From Actinoplanes sp. L3-i22 (lineage in GTDB: Bacteria > Actinomycetota > Actinomycetes > Mycobacteriales > Micromonosporaceae), in contig NZ_AP024745.1 of assembly GCF_019704555.1 (NCBI RefSeq), positions 7,634,501 to 7,698,500 of the forward strand: a stretch of DNA of 64,000 nucleotides. Direction: 5' to 3'. The position numbers were made by a program, and so were the translations under genes. Within the stretch, counting starts at the first letter, position 1. Every line of letters begins with the position of its first letter. This document shows, one piece after another, positions 1 to 7,762 of the stretch. A model generated the notes under the pieces. It did no database searches, was not told the DNA's origin, and saw only the letters and a program-made list of their open reading frames with translations.

Positions 1-146
1 GCCATCCGTTGGGTGGGGCAGACCGGCCGTTCGGCTCGTATTCGACGATCCCCGTCGGCTCCACGATGGCTGAAGGTGTCTCCAATGGAGGCCCGCCCAT
101 CGGTAGGGTCGGGCGCGATGGATCACCGCCCTCGGGGAGGCAGATA

Positions 147-1079
147 GTGACTTCGACGGCGCTCGCGCCGGTGCGGACCGACCAGCTGCTCACAGGAGTC
201 GCCGGCGAACCGCTCGACCACCGGCGTTACCGGCGGATGCGGTTCATCCGGCGATTCGAGGAGACGCTGCTCCAGCTGTTCGAGGAGGGTGCGTTGAACG
301 GGACCACGCACGCTTGCATCGGGCAGGAGGCGGACGCGGTCGCCGTCACCGAACACCTCACCGAGGGCGACCACATCTTCAGCAACCACCGCTGCCACGG
401 GCACTACCTGGCCCACTCCGGGGACGCGCTGGGGCTGCTGGCCGAGATCATGGGCAAGACCGCGGGCGTCTGCCGCGGCATGGGCGGCAGCCAGCACATC
501 TGCGCGCCCGGCTTCAAGTCCAACGGCGTGCAGGGCGGCATCGTGCCGAACGCGGCCGGCATCGCCCTGGCCAACCAGCTCGAGGGCAACGACGCGGTCA
601 GCGTGGTCTTCATCGGGGACGGCACGCTCGGCGAGGGCGTGGTCTACGAGACGCTCAACATGGCCGCGCTGTGGAAGCTGCCGCTGCTGGTGGTCTGCGA
701 GGACAACCGGTGGGCGCAGAGCACGCCGATCGCCGCCAACATGGCCGGGTCGTTCGCGGGGCGGTTCGCCGCGTTCGGCGTTCCGGTCCGCTCCCTGGAC
801 TCCACCGACGTGGTCGAGATCAGTCAGGCCGCCGGTGAGGAGATCGCCGCGGTGCGGGCCGGCGAGGGGCCGCGGGTGCTGCTGATCCACACCTACCGGC
901 TGTGTCACCACTCCAAGAGCGACGACGAGCGGCCGCAGGCCGAGATCGACGCGCACTGGCTGGTCGAGCCGCTGGTCGTGCACGGCCGGCGGCTCGCCGA
1001 CGACGACCGGGTGCGGATCGACGACGAGGTGGAGACCGCGCTGGGCGAGGTCGTCGCGACGGCGAGGGCCCTGCCGTGA
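147..1079 (+). CDS. 2-oxoacid dehydrogenase E1 component, alpha subunit (TPP-dependent, pyruvate/acetoin dehydrogenase type)
   Basis: Predicted 310-aa thiamine-diphosphate-dependent E1 alpha subunit, which decarboxylates a 2-oxoacid and passes the acyl group to a lipoyl domain in the cytoplasm. The TPP-binding segment runs from GDG (residues 157-159) to an Asn near 187, in the normal GDG...N form. The ACIGQEA and SNHRCHGHYLA segments are typical of E1 alpha. I start at the GTG at 147 because GGGGAGG lies 6 nt upstream; an in-frame ATG at 9 would add about 46 residues that do not look like E1 alpha. The stop overlaps the next start (GTGA), so the two E1 subunits are translationally coupled. 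The exact substrate (pyruvate, acetoin or a branched oxoacid) cannot be read from the sequence. Confidence 0.9.
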   Translation: MTSTALAPVRTDQLLTGVAGEPLDHRRYRRMRFIRRFEETLLQLFEEGALNGTTHACIGQEADAVAVTEHLTEGDHIFSNHRCHGHYLAHSGDALGLLAEIMGKTAGVCRGMGGSQHICAPGFKSNGVQGGIVPNAAGIALANQLEGNDAVSVVFIGDGTLGEGVVYETLNMAALWKLPLLVVCEDNRWAQSTPIAANMAGSFAGRFAAFGVPVRSLDSTDVVEISQAAGEEIAAVRAGEGPRVLLIHTYRLCHHSKSDDERPQAEIDAHWLVEPLVVHGRRLADDDRVRIDDEVETALGEVVATARALP

Positions 1080-2086
1080 TCTTCGCGAAGGAGCTCGGGG
1101 ACACGCTGCGCGGGGCGCTCAGCGACGACCGGCGGGTCGTGCTGCTCGGGGAGGACATCGCCGATCCGTACGGCGGGGCGTTCAAGGTCACCCGTGGGTT
1201 GTCCACGGCGTTCCCGGCCCGGGTGCGGACGACGCCGATCAGCGAGGGCGCGATCGCCGGGATCTCGGCCGGGCTCGCGCTGGCCGGATACCGGCCGATC
1301 GCCGAGGTGATGTTCGGGGACTTCCTGACGCTGATGTTCGACCAGGTGGTCAATCACATCGCTAAATACCAGGCGATGTACGCGGGGCAGGCCACCTGTC
1401 CGGTGATCATCCGCGCGGCGACGGGTGGGCATCGCGGGTACGGGCCGACGCACAGTCAGAGCCTGGAGAAGCACTTTCTCGGGGTGCCGCATCTGCGGGT
1501 GGTGGCCGCATCGCTCTATCACGACCCGCGGGTGGTGTTCGCGGACTTCCTGGGGCGGGACGAGCCGGTGCTGTATGTCGAGCACAAGCTGCTCTATCCG
1601 CAGCATCTGACGCTGCCCGTCGACGGGATGGTCGGAGAGCTGGTGGCTACCAGTGACTCCTCGCCCGGGATGCTGCCCACCGTGCGGCTGTCGGCGGTGC
1701 CGGCTTCGGACTGTGTGGTCAGTGTGCTCGCCTATGGGTATCAGGCGCTGCTGGCGGCGAAGGTGATCGAGCGGCTGGCGATGGAAGAGGAGATCTTCGC
1801 GGAGCTGGTGGTGCCGGCTCAGATCGCGCCGATGGACTGGGGGCCGGTGGAGCGGTCGGTTTCGGTCACCCGGCGACTGGTGACCGTTGAGGAAGGGGCC
1901 GATGGGTGGTCGTGGGGGGCTGAGGCGGCTTCGGTGATCTCTCGGCGGCTGTTCGAGCGGTTGGATCGGCCGGTGGAGGTGGTGGCGAGCGCTCCTACGG
2001 TCATTCCCTCGTCGAAGACTCAAGAGGCCGAGGTTCTGGTCGGGAGTGCGCAGATCGAGGCGGCGATTCGTGCGGCTGTTCGCTGA
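1076..2086 (+). CDS. 2-oxoacid dehydrogenase E1 component, beta subunit
   Basis: Predicted 336-aa beta subunit, pairing with the gene just upstream to form the alpha2beta2 E1 heterotetramer. It has the transketolase pyrimidine-binding domain in the N-terminal half (LLGEDIAD, SEGAIAG with Glu near 57) and the GYGPTHSQSLE segment with the conserved active-site His near 126. The C-terminal half looks like the transketolase C domain. Length is normal for the family. The GTG start overlaps the upstream stop by 4 nt. A 129-nt gap with an AT-richer end separates it from the lipoyl-domain gene, which has its own ribosome-binding site. No ordinary E2 or E3 gene is present nearby. Confidence 0.9.
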   Translation: MIFAKELGDTLRGALSDDRRVVLLGEDIADPYGGAFKVTRGLSTAFPARVRTTPISEGAIAGISAGLALAGYRPIAEVMFGDFLTLMFDQVVNHIAKYQAMYAGQATCPVIIRAATGGHRGYGPTHSQSLEKHFLGVPHLRVVAASLYHDPRVVFADFLGRDEPVLYVEHKLLYPQHLTLPVDGMVGELVATSDSSPGMLPTVRLSAVPASDCVVSVLAYGYQALLAAKVIERLAMEEEIFAELVVPAQIAPMDWGPVERSVSVTRRLVTVEEGADGWSWGAEAASVISRRLFERLDRPVEVVASAPTVIPSSKTQEAEVLVGSAQIEAAIRAAVR

Positions 2087-2215
2087 TTCGGTCGCGTTCG
2101 CTGGGGTTTGGCGCTCCGTGCGGGCGCTTGTGGCGTCGCGGGGCCTGCTGCGGTCGTACGGGGAAATCGGATTTGTCGGTTTTTTGGGTTTTTCTTTTGA
2201 ATTAGGAGACTTGCG

Positions 2216-3331
2216 GTGAATCCCGTCCTGGTGCCCACCAACGACGTCAACAGCGAGCACGGCATCCTGGTGATGTGGTTCGCCGAGGACGGCGCCGAGG
2301 TGGAGAAGGATGAGCTGCTCGCCGAGGTGGAGACGAGCAAGGCGGTCCTCGAGGTGCTCGCGCCGGTCGCGGGGGTGCTGCTGCACGGCGCGGCCAAGGG
2401 GACCGAGGTTCCGCTGTCGCAGCCGATCGCGCAGCTCTTTCCCGACGCGGCCTCGCGGGACGCGTTCACTGCCGCGCAAGCTGCCGCTGCGGCGGCCACT
2501 CCCGCGTCGGACGGGCCGCGGGCCACGATGAAGGCTGTGCAGCGGGCCGCTGAGCTCGGGATCGACCTGGCCGGGCTCGGGCTGGACCGGCTGATCACGG
2601 TCAAGGATGTGGAAGCCGCGGTACAGCCCGTGGCGGCCGAGCCGGTTGATCTGCCCGCTCCGCTGGCCGGCGCGCCCGGGCGGCAGCGGATCCTGATCGT
2701 CGGGGCGGCGCTCGGGGCGACCCAGGTGCTGGACATCCTGGCCGGGAGTACGACCCAGCAGGTCGTGGCGATCGTGGACGACGACTCGTCCCGGTGGGGT
2801 GCGTCGGTGCACGGGGTGCCGGTGGTCGGTGGGTCCGCGCTGGTCGGCCCGCTCTTCGCGGACGGGCGGTACGACGCGGCGATCATCGCGATCGGGCGGT
2901 CGCCGGCGGTTCGGGCCCGGTTCCGGGAACTTTGCTCCGAGGCCGGGGTTCCGCTGGCCAACGCGATCGATCCGACGGCGAAGATCGCTACCGACGTGAC
3001 GATGGGGCAGGGGAACATCATTTGCGCGTTCTGCCACGTGGCTACGGGTGTGCGAGTCGGGGACAACAACTTCTTCTCGGCGTACAACTCGTTCGACCAT
3101 CACAGCGTGATCGGGGACGACAACGCCAGCGGGCCGTCGGTGGTGACGTCGGGCAAGGTGACGATCGGCTCGCGGATCCGGTTCGGGACCGGGATCTACA
3201 TCGAGCCGGATGTGCACATCGGGGATGACTCGGCGGTTGCTTCGGGGGCGGTGATCGTCAGTTCGGTGCCGGCGGAGCATGTGGTAAAGACGAAGATCGT
3301 GACTACTACGGTCGTACCGTTGCGTCGTTAG
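2216..3331 (+). CDS. Lipoyl domain + E1/E3-subunit-binding domain + NeuD-type left-handed beta-helix acyltransferase fusion
   Basis: Predicted 371-aa three-part protein. Residues 1-78 are a biotinyl/lipoyl domain with candidate lipoyl-lysine K42 in ETSKAV. Residues about 100-137 resemble the peripheral subunit-binding domain of E2 proteins (MKAVQRAAELG...ITVKDVEAA). Residues 157-371 are a NeuD/PglD-like sugar acyltransferase: a Rossmann-like start (ILIVGAALGAT), a hexapeptide-repeat beta helix, and FDHHSVIGD carrying the likely catalytic His. The usual E2 chloramphenicol-acetyltransferase-like core is absent. The GTG start has TAGGAG 7 nt upstream. Inference: acyl groups made by the adjacent E1 may be loaded on the lipoyl arm and passed to a sugar. 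Alternatively the lipoyl part only docks the E1. The domain calls are firm; the mechanism is a hypothesis. Confidence 0.85.
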   Translation: MNPVLVPTNDVNSEHGILVMWFAEDGAEVEKDELLAEVETSKAVLEVLAPVAGVLLHGAAKGTEVPLSQPIAQLFPDAASRDAFTAAQAAAAAATPASDGPRATMKAVQRAAELGIDLAGLGLDRLITVKDVEAAVQPVAAEPVDLPAPLAGAPGRQRILIVGAALGATQVLDILAGSTTQQVVAIVDDDSSRWGASVHGVPVVGGSALVGPLFADGRYDAAIIAIGRSPAVRARFRELCSEAGVPLANAIDPTAKIATDVTMGQGNIICAFCHVATGVRVGDNNFFSAYNSFDHHSVIGDDNASGPSVVTSGKVTIGSRIRFGTGIYIEPDVHIGDDSAVASGAVIVSSVPAEHVVKTKIVTTTVVPLRR

Positions 3332-3338
3332 GTTTGTC

Positions 3339-3713
3339 ATGCCGGTGGGTCGTCTGCATCATCTGATTTTCGACTGCGCGGATCCGGCGGTGTCGGGGCG
3401 GTTCTGGAGTGCGGTGCTTGGGCTGCCGGTGACCTACGCCGACCCCGATTTTGTGGTGGTTTCCGTCGATACCAGCACGTCGGGGCTTGCCTTTCAGCGG
3501 GCGGCCGATCATCGGGCGCCGACCTGGCCGGATCCGGAGGTGCCGCAACAGTCGCACCTCGACGTGATGGTCGACGATCTGGCTGTTGCGGCGGAGGCGG
3601 TACTCGGGCTCGGCGCTCGGCGGTTGCCGGGTGGGGAGGATGTCTTCGCTGATCCGGCCGGGCATCCGTTCTGCCTGATCCCGCGGCCGGGTTGGGCGTC
3701 ACCCGTGAACTGA
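3339..3713 (+). CDS. VOC-fold (glyoxalase/dioxygenase superfamily) protein
   Basis: Predicted 124-aa single-domain vicinal-oxygen-chelate protein. The start MPVGRLHHLIFDCADP, the FWSAVLGLPVTY helix-strand and the second half (HLDVMVDDL, DPAGHPFCLIPRP) are the two beta-alpha-beta-beta-beta modules typical of glyoxalase-like proteins in actinomycetes. Possible metal ligands are the early His, the His in QSHLDV and late acidic residues. It starts 7 nt after the lipoyl-fusion gene and so is probably in the same transcript. The substrate is unknown, and many such proteins have no proven activity. A strong terminator hairpin overlaps the stop codon. Confidence 0.8.
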   Translation: MPVGRLHHLIFDCADPAVSGRFWSAVLGLPVTYADPDFVVVSVDTSTSGLAFQRAADHRAPTWPDPEVPQQSHLDVMVDDLAVAAEAVLGLGARRLPGGEDVFADPAGHPFCLIPRPGWASPVN

Positions 3714-3743
3714 CCGCACCCGGTTGCCGCCGGGTGCGGTCAG
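3710..3743 (+). terminator. Perfect 14-bp GC-rich hairpin after the E1/lipoyl/VOC operon
   Basis: The arms CTGACCGCACCCGG (3710-3723) and its exact reverse complement (3730-3743) enclose a 6-nt loop. The hairpin includes the stop codon of the VOC gene and ends the + strand operon. Being symmetrical, it may also help stop the convergent lipase transcript. No long T run follows, as is common for actinobacterial terminators. Confidence 0.75.
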
Positions 3744-3757
3744 CGTTCGTCGTGCTG

Positions 3758-3842
3758 TCTTTATCAGGGCCGGATCGGCCTCTATCGGTGCTGGATCGGT
3801 CTTTATCAGGGGCCGGATCGGCCTCTATCAGGGCTGGATCGG
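3758..3842. repeat. Two tandem ~42-bp imperfect repeats between convergent genes
   Basis: Unit 1 (3758-3799, 42 bp) and unit 2 (3800-3842, 43 bp) differ at only a few positions. Each contains two ~21-bp half units of the form TCTNTATCRGGGCYGGATCGG. The second unit overlaps the last codons of the convergent lipase gene. Function is unknown; this may be an intergenic repeat or slippage product. Confidence 0.7.
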
Positions 3843-5138
3843 TAGGAGCGCGCAGGTGGAGAGGGCCGGGACGCCGGCCAGGCGCAGGCCGAGCCAGTCG
3901 ACGGCGGTGCCCTGGTCGGTCAGGAGCGGGCCGAAGTGGTTCAGCAGCGGGCTGATCGTATTCGGCAGGATGACCGGGGCGTAGACGACCTTGCCGCCCA
4001 GCTTGCACCAGTCCGCGGCCATCGTGCGAGCCTGCCCGTGCGGGACCAGATTGTCGTTGACGCCGGTCGCGACGCGGACCACACCGGCCGGTTTGCGCGC
4101 GCCGATGCGCTGATCGTCGATGAACGACTTCAGCTCGGGCTCGGCCTTGATGATGTCGCTGACCGTCTGACCCGTCGTCGTCCACGAACTGCTCTTCTTG
4201 CCGGCATACGAGAGGATCGCGTCCCCGACGCACATCGTGGACAGGCTCTTCAGGACGGTTCGGCCGCTGTCGCTCAGATACCGGTCGAGGACCGTCTGCA
4301 GGGCCGGGGCGGACTGGGCGAAGCCGTTGATCGACCAGCCCAGCGCGCCCGCGAGCTCACTGCCGTCGATCCCGGCGACGACCTCGGCCAGGTTCGCCGG
4401 CGGCGCGCCGGCGTAGGTGGCGGTCACCTTCACGTCCGGGGCGTAGCCGGCCTGCAGCTCCGCCGCCGACGCGACCGCGCCGCCGCCCTGGCTGTAGCCG
4501 TACAGTCCGATCAGGGACTTTGTGGTGACCGAGGTGCTCGGCAGCGCTCGGGCCGCGCGGGCGGCGTCGAGCACGGCATGACCCTCGTCGACCCGGTTCA
4601 CATACGTGTGCAGCCGGTCGGGCGTGCCGAGACCCACGTAGTCGGTCTGGACGACCGCGACGCCCTTGAGCAGGAGGCGGTACATCGCGAGCACCTCGTA
4701 CCCGATCGACAGCGTCAACTGATCGTTCTCGGTCCCGATGATCAGGCCGCGCTGCAGGGCGAGGGATGTCGAGCACTGGTCGCCCTGGCCCATCGTGCCG
4801 GGCGCGAGCACGACCAGCGGACGGGCGCCGGCGCCCAGCCAGGGGAGGGCCGGCTCGACGTACGAACCGGTGACCGCGACCGCCTGCCCGGTCGAATCGG
4901 TCGACTTGTACATGATCCGGGTCGCGGTGCCCGGCAGTGTTCCGGTGATCCCGGGCAACGAGAACGCGAGCGGGAGCGGCTCGCTACGGATCAGTGCTCC
5001 GTCCGCGGCCGGCAACGTCGCCGGCGGCGTATAGAACGTGGGGATGGTGACGGCAGCTTCCGCCGGCACTGCCGCACCAACCGCAAACGCGGTCGTCACA
5101 GCAGCCACTACGGCAAAAAAGCGCAGGCGAATGGGCAT
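3828..5138 (-). CDS. Secreted alpha/beta-hydrolase lipase (secretory lipase/LIP family)
   Basis: Predicted 436-aa exported lipase or esterase. A signal peptide occupies about residues 1-28 (hydrophobic core, then PAEA-AV). The alpha/beta-hydrolase catalytic triad can be proposed as Ser216 in GYSQGG, Asp362 in GVNDNLVP and His401 in LLNHFGP. The VQTDYVGLG segment is typical of the secretory lipase family known from fungi and actinomycetes. The ATG start has GGAGG just upstream. A perfect palindrome about 30 nt upstream suggests repression by a dimeric regulator. It is convergent with the VOC gene and monocistronic. Acyl-chain preference cannot be judged. Confidence 0.85.
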   Translation of the reverse strand: MPIRLRFFAVVAAVTTAFAVGAAVPAEAAVTIPTFYTPPATLPAADGALIRSEPLPLAFSLPGITGTLPGTATRIMYKSTDSTGQAVAVTGSYVEPALPWLGAGARPLVVLAPGTMGQGDQCSTSLALQRGLIIGTENDQLTLSIGYEVLAMYRLLLKGVAVVQTDYVGLGTPDRLHTYVNRVDEGHAVLDAARAARALPSTSVTTKSLIGLYGYSQGGGAVASAAELQAGYAPDVKVTATYAGAPPANLAEVVAGIDGSELAGALGWSINGFAQSAPALQTVLDRYLSDSGRTVLKSLSTMCVGDAILSYAGKKSSSWTTTGQTVSDIIKAEPELKSFIDDQRIGARKPAGVVRVATGVNDNLVPHGQARTMAADWCKLGGKVVYAPVILPNTISPLLNHFGPLLTDQGTAVDWLGLRLAGVPALSTCALLPIQP

Positions 5139-5167
5139 GTCCGGCCTCCGGTGGAGTTGGCTCGGCT

Positions 5168-5189
5168 CTGGTTACCGGACGGTAACCAG
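5168..5189. promoter_or_regulatory. Perfect inverted repeat (probable TetR-type operator) upstream of the lipase
   Basis: Two 10-bp arms, CTGGTTACCG and its exact reverse complement CGGTAACCAG, are separated by 2 bp (GA), centred about 40 bp upstream of the lipase ATG. A palindrome of this size and spacing is typical for TetR-like dimeric repressors, often in lipid-responsive promoters. The regulator is not encoded next to it, so the assignment is inference. Confidence 0.65.
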
Positions 5190-5225
5190 GTGAACCGAGA
5201 CAAACCAGTAGCCGAACTTCTCACT

Positions 5226-5560
5226 CCGTCACCCACCCAGCCCCAACCCCAGCCCCAGCCCCAACCGCAGCGGCAGCGGCAGCGGCAGCCGCAGCCCCAA
5301 CCCAGGCCCAGTTCCAGGCCAGGCCCGCCCCCGACCGCAGCCGCGGCCGCAGCCGCAGCCCCAGGTCCAGGCCCCAAAGCAGCCCAGCCCCAGACCCAAC
5401 ACAGCCCCACCCGCGCAGCGCTCCCCCGCACCGCGCGCAGCGCTGCCCCGCACCGCACCGCGCGCGCCGCACCGCACGCACCGCGCTGCCCCGCACCGCG
5501 CGCAGCGCTCCCCCGGCACCGCACCGCGCTGCCCCGCACCGCGCGCGCCGCCCCGTGCTG
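5226..5560. repeat. Low-complexity C-rich short tandem repeats (intergenic)
   Basis: The gap 5139-5715 between the lipase and the response regulator contains no convincing gene. About 5226-5390 is built of degenerate hexamers (CCCCAG, CAGCGG, CAGCCG). About 5400-5560 repeats CGCACCGCGCGCAGCGCT and related units. Open frames run through on both strands, but their translations are only biased Pro/Gln/Ala/Arg strings, as expected from repeats. The region may be hypervariable. Confidence 0.7.
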
Positions 5561-5715
5561 CACCGGCATCGGCCGGCAAAGCCATGCCCACCCCGCCAGG
5601 CGCAGTCCCCCCAGCGCGGCCGGGAGCGGCGCGACGCCGGGCGGCCAACGCAGCCCCGTGCGTCACGTCACGTCGCAACGCGTCCCGGCGTGAGCAGGTT
5701 GTGGGGCGGGTGGAC

Positions 5716-6359
5716 CTACTGCTGGAGGTAGCGGAGGACCGCGAGGACGCGGCGATGGTCGTTGGCTGACGCGGGCAGGCCCAGCTTGGTGAAGATGCTG
5801 GTGATGTGCTTCTCGACGGAGCCGCTGGCGAGCATCAGATACTCCCCGATCGCCGTGTTCGAACGTCCCTCGGCCATCAGCGCCAGCACCTCACGTTCCC
5901 GCGGGGTCAGCACCGCCAGGTGGCCGGCCTGCCGGCTGGCGCCGAACATCTGGGTGACCACCTCGGGGTCGAGCACCGTCGCGCCGGCGGCCACCCGGGT
6001 CAGCGCGTCGATGAAGTCGCTGACGTCGGCGACCCGGTCCTTCAGCAGGTAGCCCACCTTCTGCGCGCCACCGGCCAGCAGATCGGCGGCATACCGCGTC
6101 TCGATGTACTGCGAGAACACCAGCACCCCGGTGCCCGGATGGTCACGCCGGATCGCGATCGCGGCCCGCAGCCCCTCGTCGGTGTAGGTCGGCGGCATCC
6201 GCACGTCGGCGATCGCCACATCCGGCCGATGCTCGGCGACGGCCGCGAGCAGATCGGTGGCGTCCGCAACCGCGGCGGCCACGTCGTGCCCCGGCTGGTG
6301 AGGATGTGGGTCAGGCCGTCCCGCAGCACCGCGGCGTCCTCAGCGATCACGACACGCAT
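5716..6359 (-). pseudogene. NarL/LuxR-family response regulator, interrupted by an apparent 1-nt frameshift
   Basis: The gene should encode about 214 aa: receiver domain, then LuxR-type helix-turn-helix (LTPREREVLALMAEG...VEKHITSIFTKLGL). The N-terminus (MRVVIAEDAAVLRDGLTHILTSRG) is read from the ATG at 6359, but the rest (HDVAAAV..., phospho-acceptor Asp near 52 in IADVRMPP) is in another frame. The switch falls at a run of four G on the coding strand (6289-6292); one extra G would restore a normal protein. The downstream frame alone could start at a GTG at 6282, but would lack beta1-alpha1 and the acidic pocket. The start overlaps the sensor-kinase stop by 13 nt, so they form a two-component pair. 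Either a real inactivating mutation or a homopolymer sequencing error. Confidence 0.8.
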
Positions 6360-7597
6360 GGCAGCTCCACGGTCACCACGGTAGGCCCACCGGCGGGACT
6401 GCTGATGTCGAGCCGGCCGTCGACTGTCCGAACCCGATCAGCGAGCCCCGCGAGCCCGCCCCGAGGCTGGGCGCCACCCCGGCCATGATCGGTCACGCGC
6501 AGCCACAGTCTGCCGCCGACCTGCTCGACGTCGACCACGGCACGCGATGCCCCGCTGTGCTTGGCGACGTTGGTGAGCAACTCTGCGACACAGAAGTAGG
6601 CGATGGTCTCGACCGCCGGCGCCGGCCGGTAATCGATCGCGACCGTCAGATCGACCTGCATCGAGCTCCGAGCCGCGAGGGTGGCCAGCGCGACGTCGAG
6701 CCCGCTGTCCAGGATCGGCGGATGAATGCCACGGACCAGGTCACGCAACTCCACCAGCGCGGCCTTCGCGTCGCGGTGAGCGCTGCCGACCAGGTCACGG
6801 GTCAGCGGATCGGCATCGCTCTGCTCCAGCTGCTCCTTGGCCGCGCCCAGGTTCATCGCCAGGGCCACCAGCCGGGCCTGTGCTCCGTCATGCAGGTCAC
6901 GCTCGATCCGACGCAGGGCCGCAGCGGACTCCTGCACCGCGAAGTCCCGGCTCGCCGCCAGCTCGCGGACCCGTTCGTTCAATCGGCGCGCGTCGAGCAG
7001 GTCGGAGACGAGCATCCCGTCGAGCAACAGCACCGCTCGCAGGGCGAACGGGGCGAGCAGCAGCAGGACCACGCCGACGCCGGCCGTCAGCAGCGCCCGT
7101 GGCCAGGTGTCCAGGAAGACGTCGCCGGGCAGCGGCAACCCGGCACGCAGCACGCCCGCGGCATCGGCCTGCGCCGGAACCAGCCGCCACCAGACCGGAT
7201 AGGTGAGCGCGCCCAGTCCATATCCGTAGCCGACGATGACGACTGCCGTCGACAGCACGGCGAGCGGCGCCTTCAGCACCAGGTAGCCCACGGCGCGCCA
7301 GGCACCGCCGTCGCTCAGCCCGGCCCAGACCCAGCCGGTGAGGCCGGGGCGGCCGCGTGGCGGCGGTGGCGCTGTGGTCGCCACGCCGAGCAGGCGCCGG
7401 GCGAGCGCACGGTGCAGCCCGCCGAGAAGGCGGGCGCCGCGGAGCCCGGCGCTCAGCACCGGCAGGCCGACCACGGTGAGCGACAGCACGGCGCCGCCGA
7501 CCACCACATACACCGTGTAGGCCAGGCCGAGCAGGCCCAACGGCAATCCGGTCAGGGCATAGAGCAGGTGGCGGAAGATGCTGTCGCGATTTGGCAT
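6347..7597 (-). CDS. Two-component sensor histidine kinase (NarL/DesK-type, HisKA_3)
   Basis: Predicted 416-aa membrane kinase. The N-terminal half has several hydrophobic segments (about residues 12-50, 104-135 and 165-195). The HisKA_3 dimerisation region follows with phospho-acceptor His236 in RIERDLHDGAQARL. A HATPase_c domain closes the protein (NVAKHSGAS, then a GLAGLADRV glycine-rich box). Length and layout match actinobacterial DUF-sensor NarL-type kinases. It is transcribed ahead of, and overlaps, the response regulator gene. The signal is unknown. If the regulator is truly frameshifted this kinase has lost its partner. Confidence 0.88.
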   Translation of the reverse strand: MPNRDSIFRHLLYALTGLPLGLLGLAYTVYVVVGGAVLSLTVVGLPVLSAGLRGARLLGGLHRALARRLLGVATTAPPPPRGRPGLTGWVWAGLSDGGAWRAVGYLVLKAPLAVLSTAVVIVGYGYGLGALTYPVWWRLVPAQADAAGVLRAGLPLPGDVFLDTWPRALLTAGVGVVLLLLAPFALRAVLLLDGMLVSDLLDARRLNERVRELAASRDFAVQESAAALRRIERDLHDGAQARLVALAMNLGAAKEQLEQSDADPLTRDLVGSAHRDAKAALVELRDLVRGIHPPILDSGLDVALATLAARSSMQVDLTVAIDYRPAPAVETIAYFCVAELLTNVAKHSGASRAVVDVEQVGGRLWLRVTDHGRGGAQPRGGLAGLADRVRTVDGRLDISSPAGGPTVVTVELPCVS

Positions 7598-7762
7598 GCG
7601 TCCAGGATGGACGACCGGCGTCCGGGGCGGCAGCCGGTAGTCCCCCGGTTTGACACCGGGTTATCCCCAGGGTCGAAGACGGGGGCTGGCCTGGTCGAAA
7701 CGCGGCCGCCGCCCCGGCAGAGTCAGCGGCGTCAGCAATTCGCCGACCCGGAGGACAGAGAC

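Noticed and set aside
905..3340. An 811-aa minus-strand frame over the E1/lipoyl genes
   Set aside because: Shadow of real genes with clear domains on the plus strand; Arg/His-rich translation.
5226..5700. Possible Gln/Pro-rich or Gly-rich small proteins in the C-rich repeat region
   Set aside because: Open frames exist on both strands only because the repeats lack stops; there are no ribosome-binding sites or domains.
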